64,000 nucleotides of DNA, taken from NCBI RefSeq assembly GCF_002014765.1, contig NZ_MUYT01000008.1:35068-99067 (forward strand), written 5' to 3'. The notes beneath the pieces were generated by a model. That model was not told where the DNA came from. It searched no databases and saw nothing but the letters and a program-made list of their open reading frames with translations. The stretch comes from Lwoffella lincolnii. GTDB lineage: Bacteria > Pseudomonadota > Gammaproteobacteria > Pseudomonadales > Moraxellaceae. Both the position numbers and the translations under genes were made by a program. Shown here piece by piece: positions 27,916 to 37,533 of the stretch (position 1 is the first letter of the stretch; the number at the start of each line of letters is the position of its first letter).

Positions 27916-28959
27916 CTAAGCAAACTGCCTTAAAAATCTTAAGTCATTTTGATAAAACAATCGTAAGTCATCAATGCCATAATACAGCATGGCAAATCGC
28001 TCAATGCCCATACCAAAGGCAAAGCCTGAATACATATCTGAATCAATGCCACAATTTTTTAACACTTGCGGATGCACCATGCCACAGCCCATCACCTCTA
28101 ACCATTTGCCACTGGCAGATAAAATATCCACCTCCGCTGATGGTTCGGTAAATGGGAAAAACGACGGACGAAAACGCACACTGACTTCTTTGGCAAAAAA
28201 GGCATTCAAAAATTCATGAATAACCCCTTTTAACTCAGCAAAGTTACTGTTTTCACTCACCATTAAGCCCTCAAGCTGATGAAACATCGGTGAATGTGTT
28301 TGGTCATAATCATGACGATACACACGCCCAGGGCAAATGATGCGAATGGGCGGTGTGCTGTTTTGCATTGTGCGTATCTGTACGTTACTGGTATGGGTGC
28401 GTAACAAATAATGGGCATCAAAATAAAAGGTATCGTGCATGGCACGAGCAGGGTGATGCTCAGGAATGTTCAATGCCTCAAAATTATAATAGTCATTCTC
28501 CACTTCAGGGCCTGTCGCCACGCTAAAGCCTGCTTGCTTAAAAAACTGTTGCATGCGTCTGGCAGTCAGCGTGATGGGGTGTAATTGTCCACGTTCACGC
28601 CCACGAGCTGGCAGTGTGATGTCCACGCTTTCTTGCGTTAATTTACGTTGTAAGGTAATGGCATCTAGTGTTTGTTTTTGTTCATCAAGTGCTTGCTGAA
28701 TGTCGCTGCGTAGCTGATGTAACCATTGTCCATAGTTTTTTTTGTCATCAGCAGACAGCTTGCCCATTTGTTTTGACCATGTGGTGATATGGCTTTTTTT
28801 ACCTGTCAATATGACACGCACTGTTTGCAAATCCTGTGGATTGGTTGTTGTGTTAATCAAAACTTGAGCATCTTGGCTAAATTTATCAAACTGCTCTTGA
28901 TTTAAATCGGTCAAGGTATCGGAATATGCTTCTAATGAATTGGTCATGGTGTTGGTCAT
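27916..28959 (-). CDS. pheS: Phenylalanyl-tRNA synthetase alpha subunit
   Basis: Catalytic subunit of PheRS. The 347-residue protein has an N-terminal coiled-coil region and class II motifs: motif 2 HTSNVQIRTMQ and RIICPGRVYRHDYDQTHSPMFHQ, motif 3 FGMGIERFAMLYYGIDDLR. GCGMVHPQVL is the amino-acid binding region. Two nearby ATGs (28959, 28947) could serve as starts. The 267 bp between this start and hisF hold no gene but have repeated GTATAAAA-like stretches, possibly the pheS leader. Confidence 0.97.
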   Translation of the reverse strand: MTNTMTNSLEAYSDTLTDLNQEQFDKFSQDAQVLINTTTNPQDLQTVRVILTGKKSHITTWSKQMGKLSADDKKNYGQWLHQLRSDIQQALDEQKQTLDAITLQRKLTQESVDITLPARGRERGQLHPITLTARRMQQFFKQAGFSVATGPEVENDYYNFEALNIPEHHPARAMHDTFYFDAHYLLRTHTSNVQIRTMQNSTPPIRIICPGRVYRHDYDQTHSPMFHQLEGLMVSENSNFAELKGVIHEFLNAFFAKEVSVRFRPSFFPFTEPSAEVDILSASGKWLEVMGCGMVHPQVLKNCGIDSDMYSGFAFGMGIERFAMLYYGIDDLRLFYQNDLRFLRQFA

Positions 28960-29226
28960 AAAATGGCATCGGTTCAGTGAATAAAACTTAAATGTATAAA
29001 ACTTAACGTATAAAAATGGCGTATGAAAAAAATAGCGTGTAAAAAACTGGCGATAAAAAACGGATAATCCGCTATTTTAAAGCGTTCAACTAGGAATGTA
29101 AATGTACGTTACAAGATATGTAACAATATGTAACCATGTATGTTACCGTATCAAACAAACTCATAAATAGACTAAAAAAAGCGTGGAATGATTGTCAACT
29201 AACAGCGGTCAATTAACGACGGTCAA

Positions 29227-29997
29227 CTACAATCGCATTGGTATGCCTTGTTTTGCCATAAAGCGTTTGGCTTCGCCCACTGTGAATTCGCCAAAATGAA
29301 AGATACTGGCCGCTAATACGGCATCTGCACCACCTTGTATGATGCCATCTGCCAGATGTTGCAAATTACCCACACCGCCTGAAGCAATCACAGGGACAGT
29401 CACACTGTCGGTGATGGCTTGCATCAACATCAAGTCATAGCCTTGGCGTGTGCCATCACCGTCCATGCTGGTGATGAGTATCTCACCTGCCCCAAGCTGT
29501 GCCATCTTGCTTGCCCATTGAACCGCATCAATGCCTGTGGCTTTGCGTCCGCCATGGGTAAAAATCTCCCAACGGGGTTGCTGGTTTATGTCGCTTACCC
29601 GTTTGGCATCTATTGCCACCACAATACATTGACTGCCAAAACGGTCAGCTGCTTCACCAACAAAGTCAGGGGTAAATACGGCAGCTGAATTAATCGCCAC
29701 TTTATCCGCTCCAGCATTGAGTAGAGTGCGAATGTCCACCATTTGGCGCACACCACCGCCCACGGTCAGCGGTACAAAAACCGTTTGAGCCATTCGTTCA
29801 ACCGTATGGTAAGTGGTATCACGTCCGTGGTGGGTGGCGGTGATGTCCAAAAAAGTAATCTCGTCCGCCCCTTGTTCATCATAACGCTTGGCAACTTCCA
29901 CAGGGTCACCTGCGTCTTTAATGTCAATAAATTGTACGCCTTTGACCACACGACCGTTGTCAACATCTAGGCAGGGAATAATGCGTTTGGCTAGCAT
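29227..29997 (-). CDS. hisF: Imidazole glycerol phosphate synthase cyclase subunit
   Basis: HisF closes the imidazole ring in histidine synthesis, producing IGP and AICAR. The 256-residue TIM barrel starts MLAKRIIPCLDVDNGRVVKG with the catalytic Asp (IPCLDVD), has TVGGGVRQMVDIRTLL, DKVAINSAAV and the second catalytic Asp region ITSMDGDGTRQGYD, then IASGGVGN. The frame is open 16 codons further upstream but that part derives from an IS right end; 29997 is the conserved start. The hisF start is 28 bp from the end of that IS remnant. Confidence 0.96.
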   Translation of the reverse strand: MLAKRIIPCLDVDNGRVVKGVQFIDIKDAGDPVEVAKRYDEQGADEITFLDITATHHGRDTTYHTVERMAQTVFVPLTVGGGVRQMVDIRTLLNAGADKVAINSAAVFTPDFVGEAADRFGSQCIVVAIDAKRVSDINQQPRWEIFTHGGRKATGIDAVQWASKMAQLGAGEILITSMDGDGTRQGYDLMLMQAITDSVTVPVIASGGVGNLQHLADGIIQGGADAVLAASIFHFGEFTVGEAKRFMAKQGIPMRL

Positions 29998-30159
29998 GGG
30001 TATCTCAAACTGTTTTAGGTTGTTTTGACATACTCCCACCACCAAACCTAGCGGTTATGGTAGGGGAATTCTTGCGACCCATAGCAACCCCAACTTAGAT
30101 TGAGTTGCTACCTTTCGTCATGCCACCATCGCTGAATAGTATCGGCATGAGGGAACTCT

Positions 30160-30411
30160 TTACACAGTAGCAAGTCCTGCCACATCAGCTAATGCTTGCT
30201 TTTTATGGTTCTTTACCATGTTTTTTACACCTAAATATTCAATTGCATGACTGGTAGCTTGGTTTTCGCAAATCAGTTTATGCGTGACTTTATGGTGTAA
30301 GTCTAAACGCTGGTTGCGTACTTTTTCATGAATACAAGCAACAGCTAACTTTTTGAAATATGGGTATAATTTAGCATTATTTTTATTTAAGTGGCAATCA
30401 TGAATAATCAA
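30160..30411 (-). pseudogene. TnpB (RNA-guided nuclease of IS605) internal fragment
   Basis: The 83-residue frame contains the TnpB helical segment VACIHEKVRNQRLDLHHKV, then THKLICENQ and IEYLGVKNMVKNHKKQALADV, the stretch that normally precedes the SWGEF catalytic region. Both the N-terminal part and the RuvC active site/zinc ribbon are missing, and a stop follows ADVAGLATV. It cannot be an active nuclease. Confidence 0.85.
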
Positions 30412-30534
30412 CTAATGGCAAAGTTTTACTGGAAGCCTGTACTTTGGACTGGGGCATATTGTTTGCTGACTACTGGTGGTGCTATGATTGATGCCATTAG
30501 ACAATATATCGAAAAACAAGAACGCCCTGCTTAG
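30400..30534 (+). pseudogene. TnpA (Y1 transposase of IS200/IS605) C-terminal fragment
   Basis: A 44-residue frame reads KFYWKPVLWTGAYCLLTTGG then MIDAIRQYIEKQ, which matches the end of Y1 HUH transposases including the last helix with the YIEKQ signature. The N-terminal HUH motif is lost; a stop lies just upstream in frame. It overlaps the tnpB fragment on the opposite strand by 12 bp, where the deletion junction lies. Confidence 0.85.
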
Positions 30535-30889
30535 GTCGCCTGTGCTCATCCCCACCTAAATCAAAGATTATGGGTGGAGAATTATGCAGGATAGGTTAAA
30601 ATTCATGAAATGACGAATCATGTTATTGACATACTTTTTAGTGGTTGGTGGTTGGGTCTTGTGTTGCCATCGATGCCAAAATGTCTTTATCAATCACGTC
30701 CACACGTCCAGTTGTTCATTATTGGATTGCTTGATATTATCTTGCAAATGCTAATCATGCTTAGGGTGTTCTCTAAGCAAACTCAATCCAAGGCAAAATA
30801 AATTCAAAACATATTGTGTTTTATCCGTATAATGATGCCAAATACTATCATATTTTGTATTGTCATATTTTATCAATTTAGGACAGCTC

Positions 30890-31918
30890 ATGTCGGTATA
30901 TACCCAGTTATCTGAACAGCAGTTCATCGAATTTTGTCAAGCATTTGGCGTGGATTTTGCCCATGCCACACCCATTACTCAAGGCATCAAAAATTCAAAT
31001 TGGTTCATTCAAACCACCCATGATAAAACAAATGAGCCATCTTTTGTGTTTACTTTATTTGAAGAACGTAAACCGCATGAAATTCAAAAAATGGCAATTA
31101 TCCTAAACAAACTCAAAGACAAGCTGCCTGTTGCCACCCCTCTTAAAGCCAATAATGGTGAGTTTTTGCTCTATTTTGACAACAAAGCCATTACCCTTGC
31201 CCCAAAGTTATCAGGCAATCACCCCACCCACATCACATCTGATATGTGCATGCAAATGGGGCAAGCGTTGGCAACGTTGCATGATGGCTTACAAACACTT
31301 ATCCCTGCTGAGCATTATGGCGTGGCGCTGTATCCTTGGCATTTGGTCAAAGACCGTGAAACCAAGTTTATGCCAAAAGACGAAGCCAAATTAATGAATG
31401 ACATTTGGCAGGCGTATGACAATGTGATTAAAAGCGATGTAACTAAAAACGATGTAACCAACAGCGATGTGGCACATGGTGGTTTGCCCAAAGGCTTGTG
31501 CCATTTGGACATGTTTGCAGATAATACGCTGTGGGATTTTACGGGTGATACACCAAAGCTGACAGGACTGCTTGATTTTACCGAGGTGTCTGTTGAGCAT
31601 TATCTGATGGACATTGCCATCACCATCAACGATTTTTGTACCACATGGGGCAATGCCAATGACGGCGAGAGCGTGAATTTTAACACGGACAAAATGACTG
31701 CTTTTATAGATGGCTATGAGAGTGTCCGCCCCTTAACGGACAACGAAAAAACCGCCTTGCCTGTGATGCTTGCCTACTCTGCCACCATTTTTTGGCTTTT
31801 GCGACTAAATGTCATTTATTACAACCGTGAACAAGGACGCACAGGTGATAACATCATGGTCAAAAATCCCGACTTGATGAAACGCTTGGCAAGTCATCAT
31901 TGGGCAAAGGTGCAATAA
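30890..31918 (+). CDS. thrB: Homoserine kinase (ThrB, APH-like fold)
   Basis: Phosphorylates homoserine on the path to threonine. This is the aminoglycoside-phosphotransferase-like type: MSVYTQLSEQQFIEFCQAFG, ITQGIKNSNWFIQT, FTLFEERK, the catalytic HLDMFADNTLWD and the metal-binding LLDFTEVSVEHYLMD. The start at 30890 is preferred to 30860 because family members begin MSVYT and GGA precedes it. The 342-residue protein contains an in-frame imperfect 15-bp tandem repeat giving KSDVTKNDVTNSDV (about 31432-31475), just before the catalytic loop. Confidence 0.93.
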   Translation: MSVYTQLSEQQFIEFCQAFGVDFAHATPITQGIKNSNWFIQTTHDKTNEPSFVFTLFEERKPHEIQKMAIILNKLKDKLPVATPLKANNGEFLLYFDNKAITLAPKLSGNHPTHITSDMCMQMGQALATLHDGLQTLIPAEHYGVALYPWHLVKDRETKFMPKDEAKLMNDIWQAYDNVIKSDVTKNDVTNSDVAHGGLPKGLCHLDMFADNTLWDFTGDTPKLTGLLDFTEVSVEHYLMDIAITINDFCTTWGNANDGESVNFNTDKMTAFIDGYESVRPLTDNEKTALPVMLAYSATIFWLLRLNVIYYNREQGRTGDNIMVKNPDLMKRLASHHWAKVQ

Positions 31919-31920
31919 TC

Positions 31921-32805
31921 ATGTGTCAACTGCTTGGAATGAATGCCAACACCCCCACCGACATTGGATTTAGCTTTACAGGGTTTAGAAAGCGTGGCGG
32001 ACTTACTGACCATCATGAAGATGGCTTTGGCGTTGCGTTTTTTGAGCGGACAGCATTGGGTGATATTGGGCTTCGTCAGTTTCATGATGATAAACCCAGC
32101 CATTTATCGCCTGTGGCTGATTTGGTGAATCATTATCCCATTGAAGCAATGAATGTGATTGCCCATATTCGCAAGGCAACCACAGGGGGTCATGGACTTG
32201 CCAATATTCATCCTTTTGTGCGAGAAGTGTGGGGAGAGCAATGGGCATTTGCCCATAATGGGCAGATGAGCGCCGACTTCATCAACCGCCTGCATCGACT
32301 CAATGCGAACGGTAACGCCCAATACTACCAGCCTGTTGGGGATACCGATTCAGAGCTGGTATTTTGCTACCTACTCAATCGGCTAAAGTCCACCTTTAAA
32401 CACCGCCCTGACGACACCAGATTATTTGCCTTTCTCATTGCCCAATGTCGCTACCTATCCGTTGGTGGATTATTTAACTGTCTAATCTCTAACGGTGATT
32501 GGCATTTGGCTTATGCAGGCAGTTTGTTGTTTTATTTGACACGCAAAGCGCCCTTTGGTGAAGCCAGACTTGCTGATGATGATTTGTCCATTAACTTTAA
32601 AGACGTCACATCAGCCACCGATTGCGTTACCATCATCACCACCATACCATTAACCAACAATGAACAATGGCAACAGCTTGCGGTTAATGAGTGCCTTATC
32701 TTCCGACAAGGACGCATGGTTCACCAAGACCTACCCAGCAAAAAAACATACCTAAGCATTGATGATGGCATTACTTTGGCCAGGCAAGTGGGAGCAAGCG
32801 TGTGA
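31921..32805 (+). CDS. Class II glutamine amidotransferase (YafJ-like)
   Basis: The start at 31921 leaves Cys as residue 2 (MCQLLGMN), the N-terminal nucleophile after Met removal. Other Ntn-hydrolase features are DHHEDGFGVAFFE, VIAHIRKAT, NIHPFVREVWGEQWAFAHNGQ, and GDTDSELVFCYLL. At 294 residues it has only the glutaminase domain, so the acceptor reaction is unknown. It begins two bases after the thrB stop, so it is translated with thrB, although no pathway link is known. Confidence 0.88.
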   Translation: MCQLLGMNANTPTDIGFSFTGFRKRGGLTDHHEDGFGVAFFERTALGDIGLRQFHDDKPSHLSPVADLVNHYPIEAMNVIAHIRKATTGGHGLANIHPFVREVWGEQWAFAHNGQMSADFINRLHRLNANGNAQYYQPVGDTDSELVFCYLLNRLKSTFKHRPDDTRLFAFLIAQCRYLSVGGLFNCLISNGDWHLAYAGSLLFYLTRKAPFGEARLADDDLSINFKDVTSATDCVTIITTIPLTNNEQWQQLAVNECLIFRQGRMVHQDLPSKKTYLSIDDGITLARQVGASV

Positions 32806-32955
32806 TGGGTCATGGTCATATTGGTACAATCGATGCCATCTTTGCCAAGCAATCTTTGCCAACTTGTCTATACAATTATATGAGCAACATGCTATAGTGC
32901 AGAAAAATCACCATCATCCACATCACCACATTACCATGACGATTAGGACACCAAT

Positions 32956-33534
32956 ATGGACATTGACTTAACCCAACTTAAGCAACTCATCGCCATTGCT
33001 GAGAATGCCAACATTGGACAGCTTGAGATAAGCGATGGCGACCAACGCATCAGCATCATCTGTCAGTCGCCCATATTTACGTTACTGCCCGCCTTTAACA
33101 CCGCATCGAGTTTGGTGGCGCCCCAACACCATCAAGCCCACACCCCATCATCTTTAGATGCGACCGCCCCTACTGTGTCTGCTTCACACATGTCTGCTTC
33201 TGATGTCTCTTGCTCAGACAATTTAAATCCAAATGCGTCAAATCCAAGCACATCAAGCCCTGCCATCTCCAGTGCTGATGTTACCAATATCATCACCGTC
33301 ACTTCGCCCATGGTTGGTACGTTTTATCGCAGTGCCGAACCTGACACACCCCCTTTTGTTAACGAAGGCGATGATGTGGCAGTGGGCGACACCTTGTGCA
33401 TTGTTGAAGCCATGAAAATATTACACGAAGTCAAAGCTGAGCAAGCAGGCAAAATCCAACACATCACCGTCAATGACGGCGATATGGTCGAATATGGGCA
33501 GACGCTCTTTGAACTACAGCCAACAGGGGTATAG
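32956..33534 (+). CDS. accB: Biotin carboxyl carrier protein (AccB type)
   Basis: Carries biotin between carboxylase and carboxyltransferase. It has an N-terminal AccB-like domain (LTQLKQLIAIAENANIGQLE), a Ser/Thr/Ala-rich linker (about 57-108) and a C-terminal biotinyl domain with the canonical EAMKI (Lys154), TSPMVGTFYRS and GDMVEYGQTLFEL. The length of 192 is within range. It is the first gene of the operon accB-accC-pxpB-pxpC-pxpA-transporter-second carrier. It may be the housekeeping acetyl-CoA carboxylase subunit or a dedicated paralogue; the window cannot decide. Confidence 0.92.
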   Translation: MDIDLTQLKQLIAIAENANIGQLEISDGDQRISIICQSPIFTLLPAFNTASSLVAPQHHQAHTPSSLDATAPTVSASHMSASDVSCSDNLNPNASNPSTSSPAISSADVTNIITVTSPMVGTFYRSAEPDTPPFVNEGDDVAVGDTLCIVEAMKILHEVKAEQAGKIQHITVNDGDMVEYGQTLFELQPTGV

Positions 33535-33536
33535 CG

Positions 33537-34901
33537 ATGTTTAACAAAATATTGATTGCCAATCGGGGTGAGATTGCCTTACGCATTGTCCGAGCTTGCC
33601 AACAAATGGGTATCCAATCGGTGGTGGTGCATTCTGACGCTGACCGTGATTCTTTGCCTGTCAAACTTGCTGATGAAAGCGTGTGCATCGGACCTGCCAA
33701 GGCGAGTGCCAGCTACCTTAATCATGATGCCATCATTTCTGCTGCTGAAATCACAGGGGCTGGGGCGATTCATCCTGGTTATGGCTTTTTGTCCGAAAAT
33801 GCCGACTTTGCCGAGCGGGTAGAACGGGCAGGGCTGATATTCATCGGACCACCATCAGACTGCATTCGCAAAATGGGTGATAAAGTCGCTGCTAAGCAGA
33901 CCATGATTGCCGCTGGTGTGCCTGTGGTACCAGGGTCAAAAGGGGCGTTGCCCGATGACGATGACGAAATCGAACGCATCGCCGACCAAGTGGGGTATCC
34001 AGTCATCATCAAAGCCGCTGGTGGTGGCGGTGGTCGGGGCATGAGGGTGGTTGAAGACAGAGCCAAACTGCTGTCTGCGGTAACCATGACCAAAAACGAG
34101 GCCAACACTGCCTTTGGCAATCCTGTGGTGTACCTTGAACGCTACCTAAAAAAACCTCGCCACATCGAAATTCAAGTGTTGGCTGACCGTTTTGGCAACG
34201 CCATTCATTTGGGTGAGCGAGACTGCTCCATGCAACGTCGCCACCAAAAAGTCATCGAAGAAGCCCCTGCTCCTGACATCACCAAAGAGCAACGAGAGCA
34301 GATTGGGCAAGCGTGTGTTACTGCCTGCCAGCAGATGGGGTATGTTGGGGCAGGCACGTTTGAGTTTTTATATGAAGATGGTGAATTTTTCTTTATCGAA
34401 GTCAACACACGCATTCAGGTTGAGCATCCCATCACTGAGCTGATTACAGGCATCGACATTGTGCGTGAGCAAATCCGAGTAGGGACAGGCGAAGTACTCA
34501 GTTATCAACAGTCTGACATTGAGCTGATAGGACATGCCTTTGAATGTCGCATTAACGCTGAGCATCCGTTCACGTCATTGCCAAGCCCTGGGGTGGTGAG
34601 TGCGTGCCATTTTCCAGCAGGTTTTGGGGTGCGTATGGACACACATCTGTATGCAGGCTATCGCATTCCCACCAGTTATGACAGCTTAATAGGCAAACTG
34701 TGCATTCATGACCACAGCCGTGATGCCGCCCTCAAAAAAATGCAAGCTGCTCTAAATGAGCTGTCCATTGATGGCATTCAACACAACAAGGCGTTGCATC
34801 AAGCGTTGTTTGCTGATGAAAATTTTGGGCAAGGTGGCACAAGTATCCACTATCTTAGCCATTGGTTAGAAAATCATGACAACCACACAACAGCCAAATG
34901 A
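33537..34901 (+). CDS. accC: Biotin carboxylase (AccC type)
   Basis: Carboxylates biotin with ATP and bicarbonate. The 454-residue protein has KILIANRGEIALRI, the ATP-grasp glycine loop AAGGGGGRGMRVV, ERDCSMQRRHQKVIEEAP, FIEVNTRIQVEHPITE with catalytic residues, and RINAEHP. It starts two bases after accB. The coupling of accC to pxp genes rather than accA/accD suggests a role beyond fatty acid synthesis, but the sequence itself is an ordinary AccC. Confidence 0.95.
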   Translation: MFNKILIANRGEIALRIVRACQQMGIQSVVVHSDADRDSLPVKLADESVCIGPAKASASYLNHDAIISAAEITGAGAIHPGYGFLSENADFAERVERAGLIFIGPPSDCIRKMGDKVAAKQTMIAAGVPVVPGSKGALPDDDDEIERIADQVGYPVIIKAAGGGGGRGMRVVEDRAKLLSAVTMTKNEANTAFGNPVVYLERYLKKPRHIEIQVLADRFGNAIHLGERDCSMQRRHQKVIEEAPAPDITKEQREQIGQACVTACQQMGYVGAGTFEFLYEDGEFFFIEVNTRIQVEHPITELITGIDIVREQIRVGTGEVLSYQQSDIELIGHAFECRINAEHPFTSLPSPGVVSACHFPAGFGVRMDTHLYAGYRIPTSYDSLIGKLCIHDHSRDAALKKMQAALNELSIDGIQHNKALHQALFADENFGQGGTSIHYLSHWLENHDNHTTAK

Positions 34902-34931
34902 CAGCCACACGCACGATAGGGAACATTCATC

Positions 34932-35747
34932 ATGGCACAGATTCAAAAAGACACCATAAAAACGCCACCGCAAGACAGCTTACAACCCAAATCACCCACC
35001 AAACCACCAAGCAAACCTGTCAGCAAAGCATCAGCGAAAGCCAAGCTTCATTTTAAAATCAGCAATGCCCATTGTTTGATTGGCTTTTTTATTGACCCAT
35101 TGGACAAAAAGCAAGCAGGACAAGCCGCCAACTTAGTTAACCAACAAGCTTGCTGGGCATTGCAACCACATATCCAAGCGATGCAAGGTGTGTTGGAAGT
35201 TGTGCCAGGCATGAACGCCCTAACTGTCTATACCCACTCGTTAAGCTTGCTTGAGCTACAACAACTACAAAAAAAACTCAATGCCTTAGACATCAGTGAG
35301 TTTTTGGGCGGTGATGAGTGCAAAGACACCAAAGACATCATTAAAATCCCTGTCATCTATGGTGGTGAGGCAGGTCCTGATTTGGTGGACAGTGCCAAAT
35401 ATTTAGGCATGACCCCAGCCGAGCTGGTCGAAGCCCACACAAAGCCAATTTATACCGTGTATTTTATGGGCTTTCAACCTGGTTTTCCGTATTTGGGCGG
35501 TCTGCCTGAACACTTACATTTACCAAGGCACGCCAACCCTCGCACCAAAGTGCCAGCAGGGTCGGTTGGTATCGGTGGGCAACAAACAGGGGTCTATCCT
35601 TTTGCTTCACCTGGGGGCTGGCAACTGTTGGGTCGTACCGATGACAAATTATTTGACATTCATGCCACCCCTCCCACTCGCTTACAAGCAGGTGACCGTT
35701 TACAGTTTGTGGCGATTCAAATTATTGATGAAGGGCGTGTCAATTAA
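34932..35747 (+). CDS. pxpB: 5-oxoprolinase subunit B (KipI family)
   Basis: PxpB with PxpC and PxpA opens 5-oxoproline (pyroglutamate) to glutamate with ATP in the cytoplasm. The carboxyltransferase-like domain shows IPVIYGGEAGPDL, FMGFQPGFPYLGGL, LHLPRHANPRTKVPAGSVGI and GVYPFASPGGWQLLGRT. The 271-residue protein has a 35-residue N-terminal lead rich in Pro, Lys and Ser (TPPQDSLQPKSPTKPPSK) that the family usually lacks. It lies 30 bp after accC and 42 bp before pxpC. Confidence 0.93.
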   Translation: MAQIQKDTIKTPPQDSLQPKSPTKPPSKPVSKASAKAKLHFKISNAHCLIGFFIDPLDKKQAGQAANLVNQQACWALQPHIQAMQGVLEVVPGMNALTVYTHSLSLLELQQLQKKLNALDISEFLGGDECKDTKDIIKIPVIYGGEAGPDLVDSAKYLGMTPAELVEAHTKPIYTVYFMGFQPGFPYLGGLPEHLHLPRHANPRTKVPAGSVGIGGQQTGVYPFASPGGWQLLGRTDDKLFDIHATPPTRLQAGDRLQFVAIQIIDEGRVN

Positions 35748-35789
35748 AGGAGTTTTTGACCAAACGACTGCCAATTAAAGGATAATAGC

Positions 35790-36713
35790 ATGAGAATAGA
35801 CAAACTGACAGGCATCTGTAGTGTACAAGATTTGGGGCGAATCGGTCATCGCAGTCAAGGAATCCGTCGTAATGGGGCAATGGACGCTTGGTCACTGATG
35901 GCAGGTAACGCCTTACTCAAAAACCCAACCAACACCCCAGCCATTGAACTGACCATGGCGGTGGTAACCTTAAGTTTTGATTGTCAGGTGAGTTTTTGTC
36001 TGACAGGGGCCCAATATGAAGCCTATCTGGACGGTGAGCAAATTCGTAATTATTGGCGTGTGCAAGCCCACGCAGGGCAAACGCTGGAGCTTAAAAGGGC
36101 GGTCACAGGTTTGCATGGTTATCTGTGCATACAAGGTGGTTTAAACATGCAGTCGGTTCTGGGGTCTGCCAGTACCGACATTCAAGCAGGATTTGGTGGT
36201 TATCAAGGACGGTTGCTACAGGCAGGAGATGATTTTGAGCTGACCGATCAGTTTGAGCTTGCCACCATTGGCATTGCCAGCCTGCCTGCTCAAGACACAA
36301 TCCGCATCAGTAAAAACAGTGAATACGATGCTTTTACCGCCAACGCCCATCAGCAGTTGGAAAGCCAAGCCTACAAGCTGTTGCCATCAAGCAGCCGTAT
36401 GGGCTATCGCCTAGAGGGCAATCATTCCCTAACGCTCAAGTCAGAACTACAAATGCCCTCGCACGGAGTTGATGTGGGCATGATACAAGTACCGCCCAAT
36501 GGTCAGCCAATTGTATTGATGGCAGACGCTCAGACCACAGGGGGCTACCCTAAAATTGCCTCAGTGATTGAAGCAGATTTGGGGTTGCTTGCTCAGACCC
36601 GTTTTGGGCAGACGTGTCGGTTTGCTGTGGTGTCGCTGGGTGATGCCATCATTGCTCGCAATCAGCGACTGCTTTATATTGATAGAATTCGGAGATATGC
36701 CAATGCCAACTGA
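35790..36713 (+). CDS. pxpC: 5-oxoprolinase subunit C (KipA family)
   Basis: Second half of the PxpBC carboxyltransferase-like pair. The 307-residue product has SVQDLGRIGHRSQGIRRNGAMD, NTPAIELTMA, CLTGAQ, HGYLCIQGG and SRMGYRLEG, all characteristic of AHS2-domain proteins. The end overlaps pxpA by 11 bp. Confidence 0.94.
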   Translation: MRIDKLTGICSVQDLGRIGHRSQGIRRNGAMDAWSLMAGNALLKNPTNTPAIELTMAVVTLSFDCQVSFCLTGAQYEAYLDGEQIRNYWRVQAHAGQTLELKRAVTGLHGYLCIQGGLNMQSVLGSASTDIQAGFGGYQGRLLQAGDDFELTDQFELATIGIASLPAQDTIRISKNSEYDAFTANAHQQLESQAYKLLPSSSRMGYRLEGNHSLTLKSELQMPSHGVDVGMIQVPPNGQPIVLMADAQTTGGYPKIASVIEADLGLLAQTRFGQTCRFAVVSLGDAIIARNQRLLYIDRIRRYANAN

Positions 36714-37491
36714 TACCACAAGCCATGCCAACCCCAAAACACCCACACTGTCCATTGATTTAAATGCTGACGTTGCCGAAGGGTGTGGTCAAGATGAGCG
36801 ACTGATGAGCATCATCAGCTCCGCCAACATCTGCTGTGGACTGCATGCTGGGTCGGTTGCTGACATTCATCAAACCTTGCAATTTGCCAAACATCACGGC
36901 GTGCAAGTGGGGGCCCACCCAAGCCTAGATGACAGGGCCAATTTTGGTCGAGTGGCACAACAGTTAAACGCCGACGCTTATCACGCTTTGATGAGCTATC
37001 AGCTTGGGGCAATGCAAGCCATGTGTGACTTGCACGGTCTTAAACTGGCTTATGTCAAGCCACATGGGGCGTTGTATAATCAAGCCGCCAGTGATGAACA
37101 TTTGGCAGAAATTTTGGTCAAACAGCTAAAAGCTTTTAACCCAGAGCTGGCACTGATGGGGCTGGCTGGCAGTCAGATGATTGCCGTTGCCGAGTCGTTG
37201 GGCGTGGCGGTCATTCGTGAAGCCTTTGCTGACCGTCGCTACACCGATGCAGGCACGTTGGTGTCTCGAACCAAGCCACACGCCGTCATCACCAACGAAG
37301 AAGAAGCGGTACAACAAGTCCTTGGTATGGTGCAGGCAGGTCACATCATCACTGAGTCAGGAAAAACACTAAGCACCCAGATTGACAGCATCTGCTTGCA
37401 TGGCGATAACGAACACGCCATCGCCTTTGCCAAGAAAATCAAGCAAGCATTGCAACAGCATGGCATCGCCATCAAGCCGTTGGCGATTTAG
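36703..37491 (+). CDS. pxpA: 5-oxoprolinase subunit A (LamB/YcsF family)
   Basis: The polysaccharide-deacetylase-like barrel subunit of 5-oxoprolinase. It shows DLNADVAEGCGQDERLM, SANICCGLHAGSVADIHQTL, GAHPSLDDRANFGR, VKPHGALYNQAA and REAFADRRYTDAGTLVSR. Start 36703 is favoured: GGAG lies eight bases upstream, while the ATG at 36697 is only two bases away. It gives 262 residues. The family normally has DLNxDMGE; here DVAE is a small change. Confidence 0.94.
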   Translation: MPTDTTSHANPKTPTLSIDLNADVAEGCGQDERLMSIISSANICCGLHAGSVADIHQTLQFAKHHGVQVGAHPSLDDRANFGRVAQQLNADAYHALMSYQLGAMQAMCDLHGLKLAYVKPHGALYNQAASDEHLAEILVKQLKAFNPELALMGLAGSQMIAVAESLGVAVIREAFADRRYTDAGTLVSRTKPHAVITNEEEAVQQVLGMVQAGHIITESGKTLSTQIDSICLHGDNEHAIAFAKKIKQALQQHGIAIKPLAI

Positions 37492-37533
37492 CTTTATATC
37501 TTATATCCCACACGTACAGACAAAGGATTGTTT

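Larger units (their letters stand above)
30025..30595 (-). mobile_element. Decayed IS200/IS605-family element (copy A), both ends retained
   Basis: Read on the minus strand, a left-end hairpin (30549-30580: TCTCCACC-type stem with inner AATC/GATT) is followed by a remnant of tnpA on the opposite strand, a tnpB fragment, and a right end closing with GGGAGTATGTCAA at 30025. The same ends form a 241-bp copy at 42763-43003. Divergent tnpA and tnpB is the IS605 arrangement. TTTAA flanks the left end in both copies, a plausible target motif. The two open fragments are listed separately. Confidence 0.85.

Noticed and set aside
30610..30801. 63-codon frame between the IS remnant and thrB
   Set aside because: No ribosome-binding site, no recognisable domain and an unusual Leu/Ile-rich make-up that simple AT-rich sequence can give.
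32810..32955. Promoter for the acc-pxp operon (TATAGT at 32893)
   Set aside because: No -35 element at acceptable spacing (the nearest TTGTCT is 23 bp away), so I did not list it.
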